Source of the DNA: an uncultured Olleya sp.
GTDB taxonomy: Bacteria > Bacteroidota > Bacteroidia > Flavobacteriales > Flavobacteriaceae
Assembly (NCBI GenBank): GCA_947503885.1
Contig: CANNFD010000007.1
Coordinates: forward strand, 62,001 to 126,000
Direction: 5' to 3'
DNA length: 64,000 nt
The position numbers were made by a program, and so were the translations under genes. The notes beneath the pieces were generated by a model. It did not search any database. It saw only the letters and a list, made by a program, of their open reading frames with translations, and was not told the DNA's origin. Position 1 is the first letter of the stretch, and each line of letters begins with the position of its first letter. Of the stretch, positions 1-6,990 are shown in pieces.

Positions 1-2
1 AT

Positions 3-1601
3 TGGTTACCAAGTATTGATGATATGAATGATAAAATAGTATTTAATATATCATTAACTCATCAAGCGGATTATAAAGTGATTTCTAATGGATTACAAAC
101 ATTAGATACACCTTTGCATGATCACATAAAATGGCATTACCAGATGCAGAAACCTATGTCAAGTTATCTAGTCGCTTTAGCAATTGGTAAATACGATAAA
201 CAGGTAATTACATCTAAAAGCGGAGTACCAATTGAGCTGTATTACTATCCTGAAGACTCGCTTAAAGTGGAGCCAACCTATAGATATACTAAACAAATGT
301 TTGATTTTTTAGAAGACGAAATTGGAGTTGCATATCCTTGGCAAAATTATAAGCAAGTACCAGTTAAAGATTTTTTGTATTCTGGTATGGAAAACACTAG
401 CTGTACCATTTTTAGTGATGGTTTTATGATTGACGATACTAGTTTTGTTGATAAAAACTATGTTAACGTCAATGCGCACGAGTTAGCACACCAATGGTTT
501 GGAGATTTGGTGACTGAAACATCTGGGACACACCATTGGCTACAAGAAGGTTTTGCGACCTATTACGCGCTATTAGCCGAAGGTGACGTATTTGGAGACG
601 ACTATTACTATTGGAAGCTGTATGAGTACGCAGAAGAGCTTGCAGCACAAGATAAAGCAGGTCATAGTACTGCTTTGTTGGATCCAAAATCAAGTAGTGT
701 TACGTTTTACAAAAAAGGCGCTTGGGTGTTGCATATGTTAAGACAAAAGGTGGGGGATAAAGCTTTTAAAAAAGCTATAAAAAACTATTTAAAAACCCAT
801 GCTTTTAAAAATGTTGAAACTAATGATTTTATTAGTGAGGTAGAAAATACTTCTGGTCAAGATTTGACAGAGTTTGTTGATAAATGGTTAGTTTCTAAAA
901 CTTTGTATTATGATCAGATGGTTACGCATTTAGCTTCTGTTTCTAATGCTGTAAATGGATATTTGCAGATAGATTGTGAAGGGTATTCGTCTAAATGCTC
1001 AGAGTATTTAACATCTTATCTTTTTGATGAATCTAAGATTAAAGTAATACAACAGATGCCTAATAAAATTCAGGCTAAAGATTTTAATAATTCGGTTAAA
1101 GTAAGGCAGGCTATTGCAAAGTCTGTTACCAAAATCCCTTCAGCTATAAAACAACCATATGAAACACTTTTAAAGGATAAGTCTTATGTCACAATAGAAG
1201 CAGCATTGTATAATCTTTGGGCTAATTTTCCGCTACAGCGAAACCAGTATTTAGACCAAACTAAGACAGTTTACGGGTTTAATAATTATAATGTAAGAAC
1301 CCTTTGGCTTGTATTAACATTGGCTACTCCAGAGTATGAGCAGGATAAAACTAAAGTTTTTTTTGAAGAGTTGGTTAGTTATACGGATCCTAAAAAAGGA
1401 TTTGAATTGCGTCAAAATGCGTTTCAAGCATTGGCAAGTTTAGATTTGTTTAATAGGGTAGCGTTAGGTAATTTAATAGAAGCTTCTAAGCATCATAATT
1501 GGCGATTTAAGCGTTTTGCTAAGCAACTTTTAGATTTGTTATCAGAAAATGAAAAATATAAGGCTATAATTAGTAATTTGCAGGACAACCAAAAACAATA
1601 A
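3..1601 (+). CDS. M1 family metallopeptidase (gluzincin aminopeptidase), 5' end missing
   Basis: This is a zinc aminopeptidase of the M1 family, which removes N-terminal residues from peptides. The reading frame is open to the left edge: codons before the first ATG (position 24) read WLPSIDD, matching the usual M1 interior, so the gene starts outside the window. Counting from that ATG, the exopeptidase motif GMEN is at residues 121-124 and the zinc motif HELAH at 152-156. The third ligand Glu follows 18 residues later in WLQEGFA. About 350 residues after the catalytic domain form the helical C-terminal region. The family is often exported, but the signal sequence would lie in the missing part. 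The patatin gene begins 1 nt after the stop, so the two are probably cotranscribed. The family assignment is certain; substrate preference is unknown. Confidence 0.95.
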   Translation, partial: WLPSIDDMNDKIVFNISLTHQADYKVISNGLQTLDTPLHDHIKWHYQMQKPMSSYLVALAIGKYDKQVITSKSGVPIELYYYPEDSLKVEPTYRYTKQMFDFLEDEIGVAYPWQNYKQVPVKDFLYSGMENTSCTIFSDGFMIDDTSFVDKNYVNVNAHELAHQWFGDLVTETSGTHHWLQEGFATYYALLAEGDVFGDDYYYWKLYEYAEELAAQDKAGHSTALLDPKSSSVTFYKKGAWVLHMLRQKVGDKAFKKAIKNYLKTHAFKNVETNDFISEVENTSGQDLTEFVDKWLVSKTLYYDQMVTHLASVSNAVNGYLQIDCEGYSSKCSEYLTSYLFDESKIKVIQQMPNKIQAKDFNNSVKVRQAIAKSVTKIPSAIKQPYETLLKDKSYVTIEAALYNLWANFPLQRNQYLDQTKTVYGFNNYNVRTLWLVLTLATPEYEQDKTKVFFEELVSYTDPKKGFELRQNAFQALASLDLFNRVALGNLIEASKHHNWRFKRFAKQLLDLLSENEKYKAIISNLQDNQKQ

Positions 1602-1602
1602 T

Positions 1603-2517
1603 TTGAAAGCATTAGTAATATCTGGAGGAGGAAGTAAAGGCGCATTTGCAGGTGGGGTCGCACAACATTTGATTGAACAAGAAGGTAAATCGTACGATAT
1701 GTTTTTAGGGACTTCTACCGGAAGTCTTTTAATACCGCATTTAGCAACCGGAAATATCGGTAAGCTTTATGATATTTATACTCATGTTAACCAGAATTCT
1801 ATTTTTAGTATCAACCCTTTTGTAATTAAGAAAAAAGGAGATAGAGAGTACGTGTCTATTAATTATTTTAATACCGCATTACAATTTTTTAAAAGAAAAA
1901 GAACTTTTGGCGAGAGTAAAAACCTTAAAAGACATATTAAAGAACACTTTACTAAAGCAGAATACGATACGATTAAAGCGACAAAAGAAGATGTTGTAGT
2001 TACGGTTACTAACTTATCTAAAAACAGAGTAGAATATAAATCTATTAACGATTATAATTACGAAGAGTTTTGCGAATGGATTTGGATATCATGCAATTAT
2101 ATCCCGTTTATGTCTCTAGCTATTAAGGATGGTTTTGAATATGCAGATGGTGGATTAGGTTGCGTAATACCAATTAGAGAGGCTATTTTAAGAGGGGCGA
2201 CAGAAGTTGATGCCATAGTTTTAGAAAGCGAGAATTTAGAATATAACAAAGTGTTGGGTAAAAATCCGTTTTCGTTAATGCTTAACTTGTTTGGTCATTT
2301 GTTAGACCAAGTAGAAAAAGGGGATATTGCTATTGGTAAGTTAGCTGCAAAACATAGAAATGTTAAACTTAATTTATATTACACACCAACCAAATTAACT
2401 GAAAACTCATTAATTTTTAATAAAAAACTAATGGAAGAGTGGTGGTTGCAAGGGTATTTGTACGCTGAAGAAAAGTATAAAAATAATGAAGAGTATAAGT
2501 CTACAGTGATTGAATAA
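1603..2517 (+). CDS. patatin-like phospholipase family protein
   Basis: This is a predicted lipid acyl hydrolase with a Ser-Asp dyad. The oxyanion loop GGGSKGAF lies at residues 8-15, the nucleophile elbow GTSTG near residue 37, and the catalytic Asp in the ADGG motif near residue 182. There is no signal peptide, so it is probably cytoplasmic. The start is a TTG one base after the upstream stop codon. It is preferred because translation from it gives the canonical patatin N-terminus (MKALVISGGGSKGAF) and no suitable ATG precedes the oxyanion loop. It sits downstream of the M1 peptidase in the same direction and is closed by a strong hairpin terminator. Lysophospholipase or lipase activity is inferred from the family. 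Confidence 0.9.
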   Translation: MKALVISGGGSKGAFAGGVAQHLIEQEGKSYDMFLGTSTGSLLIPHLATGNIGKLYDIYTHVNQNSIFSINPFVIKKKGDREYVSINYFNTALQFFKRKRTFGESKNLKRHIKEHFTKAEYDTIKATKEDVVVTVTNLSKNRVEYKSINDYNYEEFCEWIWISCNYIPFMSLAIKDGFEYADGGLGCVIPIREAILRGATEVDAIVLESENLEYNKVLGKNPFSLMLNLFGHLLDQVEKGDIAIGKLAAKHRNVKLNLYYTPTKLTENSLIFNKKLMEEWWLQGYLYAEEKYKNNEEYKSTVIE

Positions 2518-2540
2518 TTAAATTATTATATACAAAAAAA

Positions 2541-2569
2541 AGCCCTATCGTTTGATAGGGCTTTTTTTT
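2541..2569 (+). terminator. Rho-independent terminator after the patatin gene
   Basis: A perfect 9-bp stem (AGCCCTATC/GATAGGGCT, 2541-2549 and 2554-2562) with a 4-nt loop is followed by a run of eight T. A-runs on the left let it also serve the convergent gene that ends at 2584. Confidence 0.85.
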
Positions 2570-2583
2570 GTTTTAAAAAGAGA

Positions 2584-3102
2584 TTACCAGATTTCTCCAA
2601 CTTCCTTTTTAATATAATGTAGTCCAGCATTACTTGGTGCTGCTTTGTCAAGCATTTCGTTTAAAATAGCTTCTCTTAACTTACTAGCAGAGTCAATTTT
2701 ATCACTCATGCTTACTTTTCTAATTAATTGAATTGTTGCACTTTTTGAAGCATTAACAATTGTCCAACAGTCATCACTTAGGTAGATTTGTTGTGATAGG
2801 TTATGCTCAAACTCTTGTTCGATAGTTTTAATTAATAAATCTTCATAAGCTTGTTTGTCTGAAGACAATGGGGACACACGAAGCAATAATTTATTAGGCG
2901 AAATTCGCTCTAAAAAAAGTGCTAGACGCTCGTAAGCCTGTAATCTAACAGGTAAGGATTCTTTACTTAAAGATTTTATGATATTAAATTTACGACGCTC
3001 CTCTTCGTTTTGCATATGTTCTCTAAAAAAAAGAAAAGCGATACCACCAGTTACTAAAGAGGGGATGGTATACATTAATAAGTTTAAAAGCTGTTGTTCC
3101 AT
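2584..3102 (-). CDS. membrane-anchored hypothetical protein
   Basis: No enzyme family is recognised. Residues 8-27 form one hydrophobic segment (starting LMYTIPSLVTGG), followed by a charged, helix-rich stretch (MQNEEERRK) and a cytoplasmic-looking domain of about 130 residues rich in Leu, Glu and Lys. It looks like a bitopic inner-membrane protein with an N-terminal anchor. I believe similar proteins are conserved in Bacteroidetes as an uncharacterised family, but this is from memory. The ATG start is directly before the hydrophobic segment, which supports it. It is transcribed convergently with the patatin gene and shares its terminator. Confidence 0.7.
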   Translation of the reverse strand: MEQQLLNLLMYTIPSLVTGGIAFLFFREHMQNEEERRKFNIIKSLSKESLPVRLQAYERLALFLERISPNKLLLRVSPLSSDKQAYEDLLIKTIEQEFEHNLSQQIYLSDDCWTIVNASKSATIQLIRKVSMSDKIDSASKLREAILNEMLDKAAPSNAGLHYIKKEVGEIW

Positions 3103-3330
3103 GAGATGTTTTGTTTAAATAACAAACATAATGTCTTTTAAATTATTGCACAAGAAATCCGTTAATGGAATGAAAACTGATTTTAAGTCAACGAAAACGA
3201 AGGGTTATTTAATGATAGACTATTTTTAATGGGTTGCTCCCTATTTTTGAGAGGCTATTAAACAAGTTTATAAATCAGCAATAGTTTGCTAACCATATTT
3301 TATTGCCGATTTTAATTAAAACTAGAAAAG

Positions 3331-4131
3331 ATGTACCCCGAGCTATTTGATTTTACTTTACCTGAATTTTTATCTAATATACTAGGTGTAAAACATCTTA
3401 CAGTATATTCTTATGCCACTTTAATTACTTTAGGAACATTAATAGCAGCGCTATATACTAAGTGGAGCGCTAAAAAGGATTTAGCAATAAGCAACCTTCC
3501 AAATACATTTTTCTATTTGATATTTATTGCTGGTTTTGTTGGTGGAAAACTGTTTTTTTACCTTCAAGATCCATTACGGTACATTAATGATCCAAGTTTA
3601 ATCATAAGTAGTTTTAATGGTGGATATGTCTTTTATGGCTCGTTTGTAGTTATTATCCCATTTATTATTTGGTATTTAAAAAAACGTCAAATACCTGTAT
3701 TACCAATGCTTGACATCTTTGCTATTACCACAGTATTAGTACATGCAATTGGTAGATTAGGTTGTTTTGCTGCAGGTTGTTGTTATGGGTCAACAACAGA
3801 TAGTCATTTTGGAATGGTTTTTCCAACGACACATGATACAGCTGTGCATCCAACCCAATTATATGAAGTAATGGTTTTACTATCCATTTTACTAATTCTA
3901 TTATTTATTAAAAAACATAAACAATTTACAGGACAGATATTTTTAGTCTACTTAATGCTGTATGGTTTTGGTCGAGGGATTTTAGAGTTTTTTAGAGGTG
4001 ATGAAAGAGGCTATATAATTGATGAAGTATTATCCCACTCGCAAGCAATAGGTTTATGTCTTATTTGTGCTTCAGGCTATTTTTATTTCAAATTTTATAA
4101 ACAAAATAATACTAACTTAATTAATACTTAA
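3331..4131 (+). CDS. prolipoprotein diacylglyceryl transferase (Lgt) family paralogue
   Basis: This is a polytopic membrane protein of the Lgt family, with about seven hydrophobic segments across 266 residues. Lgt transfers a diacylglyceryl group to the lipobox Cys of prolipoproteins. Conserved landmarks are GRLGCFAAGCCYG at 141-153 (equivalent to the GRxGNF region with the essential Arg), HPTQLYE at 173-179 and GRGILEFFRGDERG near the C-terminus. The motif that normally reads HGG (His103 in E. coli) reads YGS at 102-104. Together with the Cys-rich GCCYG this marks the divergent Lgt-like subfamily rather than the housekeeping enzyme. Only 4 nt separate it from the first of five consecutive lipoprotein genes, which suggests a functional link. 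Activity on those lipoproteins is inference. Confidence 0.8.
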   Translation: MYPELFDFTLPEFLSNILGVKHLTVYSYATLITLGTLIAALYTKWSAKKDLAISNLPNTFFYLIFIAGFVGGKLFFYLQDPLRYINDPSLIISSFNGGYVFYGSFVVIIPFIIWYLKKRQIPVLPMLDIFAITTVLVHAIGRLGCFAAGCCYGSTTDSHFGMVFPTTHDTAVHPTQLYEVMVLLSILLILLFIKKHKQFTGQIFLVYLMLYGFGRGILEFFRGDERGYIIDEVLSHSQAIGLCLICASGYFYFKFYKQNNTNLINT

Positions 4132-4135
4132 CACA

Positions 4136-4594
4136 ATGAAAAAGAAGATTTTAAACACAATTTCGCCTATTACTCTTTTAGTAGTAATATTATTTGTTAT
4201 TGGATCTGGTTGTCCTAATCCAGATGATGGGATACAAGATGAACCAGATACAACAGCTTGTGATTACGAAGGTTATGACGGTTTGGATACTACAACTAGT
4301 TTGACCACTTTAATACCTGAAGCAGAATTAACTACAGATTTTTTCCACACATCATCTAATGGACCAGAAGTAGAAATTTATGAAAGTAGTGACCCAGGAA
4401 ACTTTTGGTTTGTAACAACAGTAGTAACATTAAACGCCACAGGAACAGGTCAATTAAGCATTGATGGAACAATACAAACGGTAAATGTTACTTGTTTAGC
4501 AACAGGAAACGCAGTTGGGCAAGGTATGCAGTTTTTAGTTACAGGGACAGGATTAGATGCAGAGTTTTGTGTAGTTATTGATGAATATCATTAA
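4136..4594 (+). CDS. small lipoprotein, paralogue of the one at 5312-5758
   Basis: This protein of unknown function has a Lys-rich N-terminus, a hydrophobic segment and a candidate lipidation Cys at residue 26 (IGSGC, a weak lipobox with Gly at -3), followed by an acidic linker. The mature part of about 110 residues is clearly related to the protein two genes downstream. Both share Cys-x-Tyr-x-Gly, an LIxEAELxTxFF-like stretch, SNGP, the TLNxTGTG turn, VTC, AVG and a C-terminal EFCVxID. Three conserved Cys could form disulfides. A surface or outer-membrane location is inferred from the lipoprotein signal. It lies 4 nt after the Lgt paralogue and 5 nt before the next lipoprotein. Confidence 0.75.
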   Translation: MKKKILNTISPITLLVVILFVIGSGCPNPDDGIQDEPDTTACDYEGYDGLDTTTSLTTLIPEAELTTDFFHTSSNGPEVEIYESSDPGNFWFVTTVVTLNATGTGQLSIDGTIQTVNVTCLATGNAVGQGMQFLVTGTGLDAEFCVVIDEYH

Positions 4595-4599
4595 AAATA

Positions 4600-5301
4600 A
4601 TGATTATGAAATCAATTTTAAGACAATCATTTGTATTATTTTTAATAATATCATTTGTTAGTTGCGATAATAATGATGATCAAGTCACTCCAGATGCTTT
4701 AGACCCAACTACAACTCAAGATGGTTTTACTTACAATCAAAACAATGCTAATTCAATATTTTACGAAACTTCAAATGCTTATATAGAAAAGGATGACGGT
4801 AATAACGATGCATATCCATTAGCACCAGATTATTATAGTTTCTTTTTTTTAAATGGACGACTGTATGATAATGATGCAAAGTTAAACAATACAACAGATG
4901 AGGTCTTAGTATCAGTTAATACAACTCAATCTGTAATACTTAGTGTAGATGTTGCAGATAACCCAAGCCTACAAACAGGTAATCCACCTACTGCAGGTAA
5001 CACATATGTAGTTTCTGTCAACGATTCTAATGTTGTTACAAATTTACAAGTAGATGCTTCAAGTCCGCAAACGTTTATAAATATTGATGGTACAAATGTA
5101 GAGTTTGGAGAAGGCAATGGTGCTAATAGTACTGTTTTTGGTCCTGCAGCAACAGGACATTCCATTACCATTAACGCTATAAACATAGATAACGTCACAC
5201 CTTCAAACAGTACTATAGATGTGGATTACCAGTTTGTAAATACTTCTGGCGAATTAATTTCTGGACATTACCAAGGAACATTAGGAGTTTTTGAAGATTA
5301 A
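4600..5301 (+). CDS. lipoprotein of unknown function
   Basis: A lipoprotein signal peptide ends in the lipobox FVSC (Cys at about residue 22), followed by an acidic DNNDD linker. That linker, an Asp/Asn-rich stretch after the Cys, is compatible with surface export in Bacteroidetes. The mature protein is rich in Thr, Asn and Val and probably all beta. No family is recognised. Translation may begin at the ATG at 4600 or the in-frame ATG at 4606; both leave a good signal peptide. It lies between the two paralogous small lipoproteins in the Lgt-paralogue operon. Confidence 0.7.
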   Translation: MIMKSILRQSFVLFLIISFVSCDNNDDQVTPDALDPTTTQDGFTYNQNNANSIFYETSNAYIEKDDGNNDAYPLAPDYYSFFFLNGRLYDNDAKLNNTTDEVLVSVNTTQSVILSVDVADNPSLQTGNPPTAGNTYVVSVNDSNVVTNLQVDASSPQTFINIDGTNVEFGEGNGANSTVFGPAATGHSITINAINIDNVTPSNSTIDVDYQFVNTSGELISGHYQGTLGVFED

Positions 5302-5311
5302 ATATAAAAAT

Positions 5312-5758
5312 ATGACCAAAACAATATACTTACTACTAGTCTTATGTTTGTTTACATCATGTAATAATGATGACGATGCAAATAATGATGCCACAAACCA
5401 AACCCAATGTAATTATCAAGGGTTTTCTTATTTAGATAACAACAACAACGACCAAACATTAATTGCAGAATCAGAACTAAACACACAGTTTTTTCCTAAT
5501 GCAAGTAATGGACCTTATGGAGCGCCAGGTATAGAGATAGCCTCTTCAACAGGAGCTACACCTTTGTTTTTTACTACTAATGTTATAACGTTAAATGATA
5601 CAGGTACAGGACGCATTACTTTAAATAATGGTAATGAAGAAATTGTAACAGTTACCTGTCAACGTGCAGGAACAGCAGTAGGAGAAGAGATACGATTAGA
5701 TGTAGTATATGGAAGTATAGAAGTTGAGTTTTGTGTAATAATTGATCAAGTGCTATAA
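5312..5758 (+). CDS. small lipoprotein, paralogue of the one at 4136-4594
   Basis: The ATG at 5312 is chosen rather than the in-frame ATG at 5291, which overlaps the previous gene. From 5312 the protein opens directly with a lipoprotein signal (MTKTIYLLLVLCLFTSC). After the Cys comes an NNDDDANND linker and a domain of about 110 residues. It shares with the protein at 4136 the Cys-x-Tyr-x-Gly start, the LIAESEL/FF stretch, SNGP, TLNDTGTG, VTC, AVG and EFCVIID. The function is unknown. The next gene begins 1 nt after its stop, so cotranscription is very likely. Confidence 0.75.
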   Translation: MTKTIYLLLVLCLFTSCNNDDDANNDATNQTQCNYQGFSYLDNNNNDQTLIAESELNTQFFPNASNGPYGAPGIEIASSTGATPLFFTTNVITLNDTGTGRITLNNGNEEIVTVTCQRAGTAVGEEIRLDVVYGSIEVEFCVIIDQVL

Positions 5759-5759
5759 T

Positions 5760-6077
5760 ATGAAAACACAACTTAAATACTTAGTAATTTGTCTTGGTTT
5801 ACTTGTTTTTAATTGTAAAGATGAAAGTAAAAAAGATACTTTAAAAAACGAAACTAAAACTGAAACAATAAAGCAATTATCCGAAGCAAAAAAAACAGAA
5901 ATAGTAAAATACTATTTAATAAACGAAAGAAAATTAACAGAAAAAGATTTTCATGAAATCATTTTTTTAAATGATGCAGTAGATGGTGTAAAAGTGATCC
6001 ACTATGAAGGTAAAGATGCTTTTTTTGGATTTAAATTCTCTAAAGCACTAACGTTTTACAATGCTAATAATAACTAA
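5760..6077 (+). CDS. small lipoprotein of unknown function
   Basis: The start at 5760 is preferred over an upstream in-frame ATG at 5742 because it gives a compact lipoprotein signal peptide, with lipobox VFNC and Cys near residue 19. The mature part of about 85 residues is Lys/Glu-rich at first (KDESKKDTLKN), then has a short amphipathic domain without recognisable motifs. It is the smallest member of the Lgt-paralogue/lipoprotein run and the only one without an Asn/Asp-rich beta-type composition. Confidence 0.6.
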   Translation: MKTQLKYLVICLGLLVFNCKDESKKDTLKNETKTETIKQLSEAKKTEIVKYYLINERKLTEKDFHEIIFLNDAVDGVKVIHYEGKDAFFGFKFSKALTFYNANNN

Positions 6078-6088
6078 AAAACACACAT

Positions 6089-6943
6089 ATGAAATCAATT
6101 TTAAAACTAAGCTTACTATTAACCTTGATATTAGTAGTATCATGTAGTGGAAGTGATGATTCACCTTCTTGTACAGAGCAAACATGGTATCAAGATGCAG
6201 ATGGAGATACTTATGGTAATGCATCTGTAACACAAAATTCATGCACTCAACCAGCAGGTTTTGTATTAGATAATACAGATTTAAACGATAGTGATGCAAA
6301 TTCTTATCCAAATGCAACAGAAATTTGTGATGGATTGGATAATGATGGAGATGGACAAGTTGACGGTTTAATGTCTTTTAATTGTGGAGTTGGAGAAGTA
6401 TGCGAAAACGGATCTTGTGTTTCAGAAACAATCTATTATTTTGATGCAGATGGCGATGGTTATGGAGACGGTAGTAATCCTATTACAGCTGGAAGCACAG
6501 CTCCAACAGGTTATGTGTCTATTGCTGGAGATTGTGATGATACAAATCCTAGTGTAAATCCTGGAGCTAATGATATTGTTGATAGCTATTTGGATGAAAA
6601 CTGTGATGGAGCTACAACACTATCAGCTTATCTAGATGCAGATAACGATGGTTATGGAGATTATAGTAATGTTATCGTGTTTGAATGTTTTCTACCTTGC
6701 GATGATGCTACTCAAATAAATAATATGCCAACAGGTTATGTTTTAGACAATACAGATTGTGATGATACAAATCCTAATATAAATCCTGGAGCAACTGATA
6801 TTTGTGGAGATGGACTCGATAATGATTGTAATGGACTTCTTGATGAAAATTGCGTAGAAATTTGTGATGATGGTGTTGATAATGATGGAGATGGATTAAC
6901 GGATTGTGATGATCCAGATTGTGTAGGAATGTCAGGTTGTTAA
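6089..6943 (+). CDS. lipoprotein with MopE-type putative metal-binding repeats
   Basis: A lipoprotein signal peptide ends in VVSC (Cys at residue 19). The rest is made of calcium/copper-binding-like repeats of the MopE family. These are three DADxDGYG-type loops (near residues 35, 119 and 181), two DCDDTNP-x-x-NPGA units, and three C-x-D-G-x-DNDGDG/DNDCNG units. Such repeats bind divalent metals or stabilise extracellular proteins. The C-terminus stops within a final DCDDPDC motif with no sorting domain, so the protein probably stays membrane-anchored through its lipid. It is the last gene of the lipoprotein run; the promoter of the next operon overlaps its 3' end. Confidence 0.8.
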   Translation: MKSILKLSLLLTLILVVSCSGSDDSPSCTEQTWYQDADGDTYGNASVTQNSCTQPAGFVLDNTDLNDSDANSYPNATEICDGLDNDGDGQVDGLMSFNCGVGEVCENGSCVSETIYYFDADGDGYGDGSNPITAGSTAPTGYVSIAGDCDDTNPSVNPGANDIVDSYLDENCDGATTLSAYLDADNDGYGDYSNVIVFECFLPCDDATQINNMPTGYVLDNTDCDDTNPNINPGATDICGDGLDNDCNGLLDENCVEICDDGVDNDGDGLTDCDDPDCVGMSGC

Positions 6944-6968
6944 AACAAGTTCAAAACCATTACTTTTG
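6937..6968 (+). promoter_or_regulatory. Flavobacterial-type promoter for the LytS/LytTR operon
   Basis: A -33 TTG (6937-6939), a 21-nt spacer and a -7 box TACTTTTG (6961-6968) match the Bacteroidetes consensus TTG-N17-23-TAnnTTTG. Transcription would start near 6975, about 16 nt before the TTG start codon at 6991. The -33 element lies at the end of the MopE-like gene. Confidence 0.6.
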
Positions 6969-6990
6969 TAACAAGACTAAATATTAAATA

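Noticed and set aside
5291-5311. Upstream ATG of the lipoprotein at 5312
   Set aside because: It overlaps the preceding gene and would add charged residues before the signal peptide; the ATG at 5312 is better.
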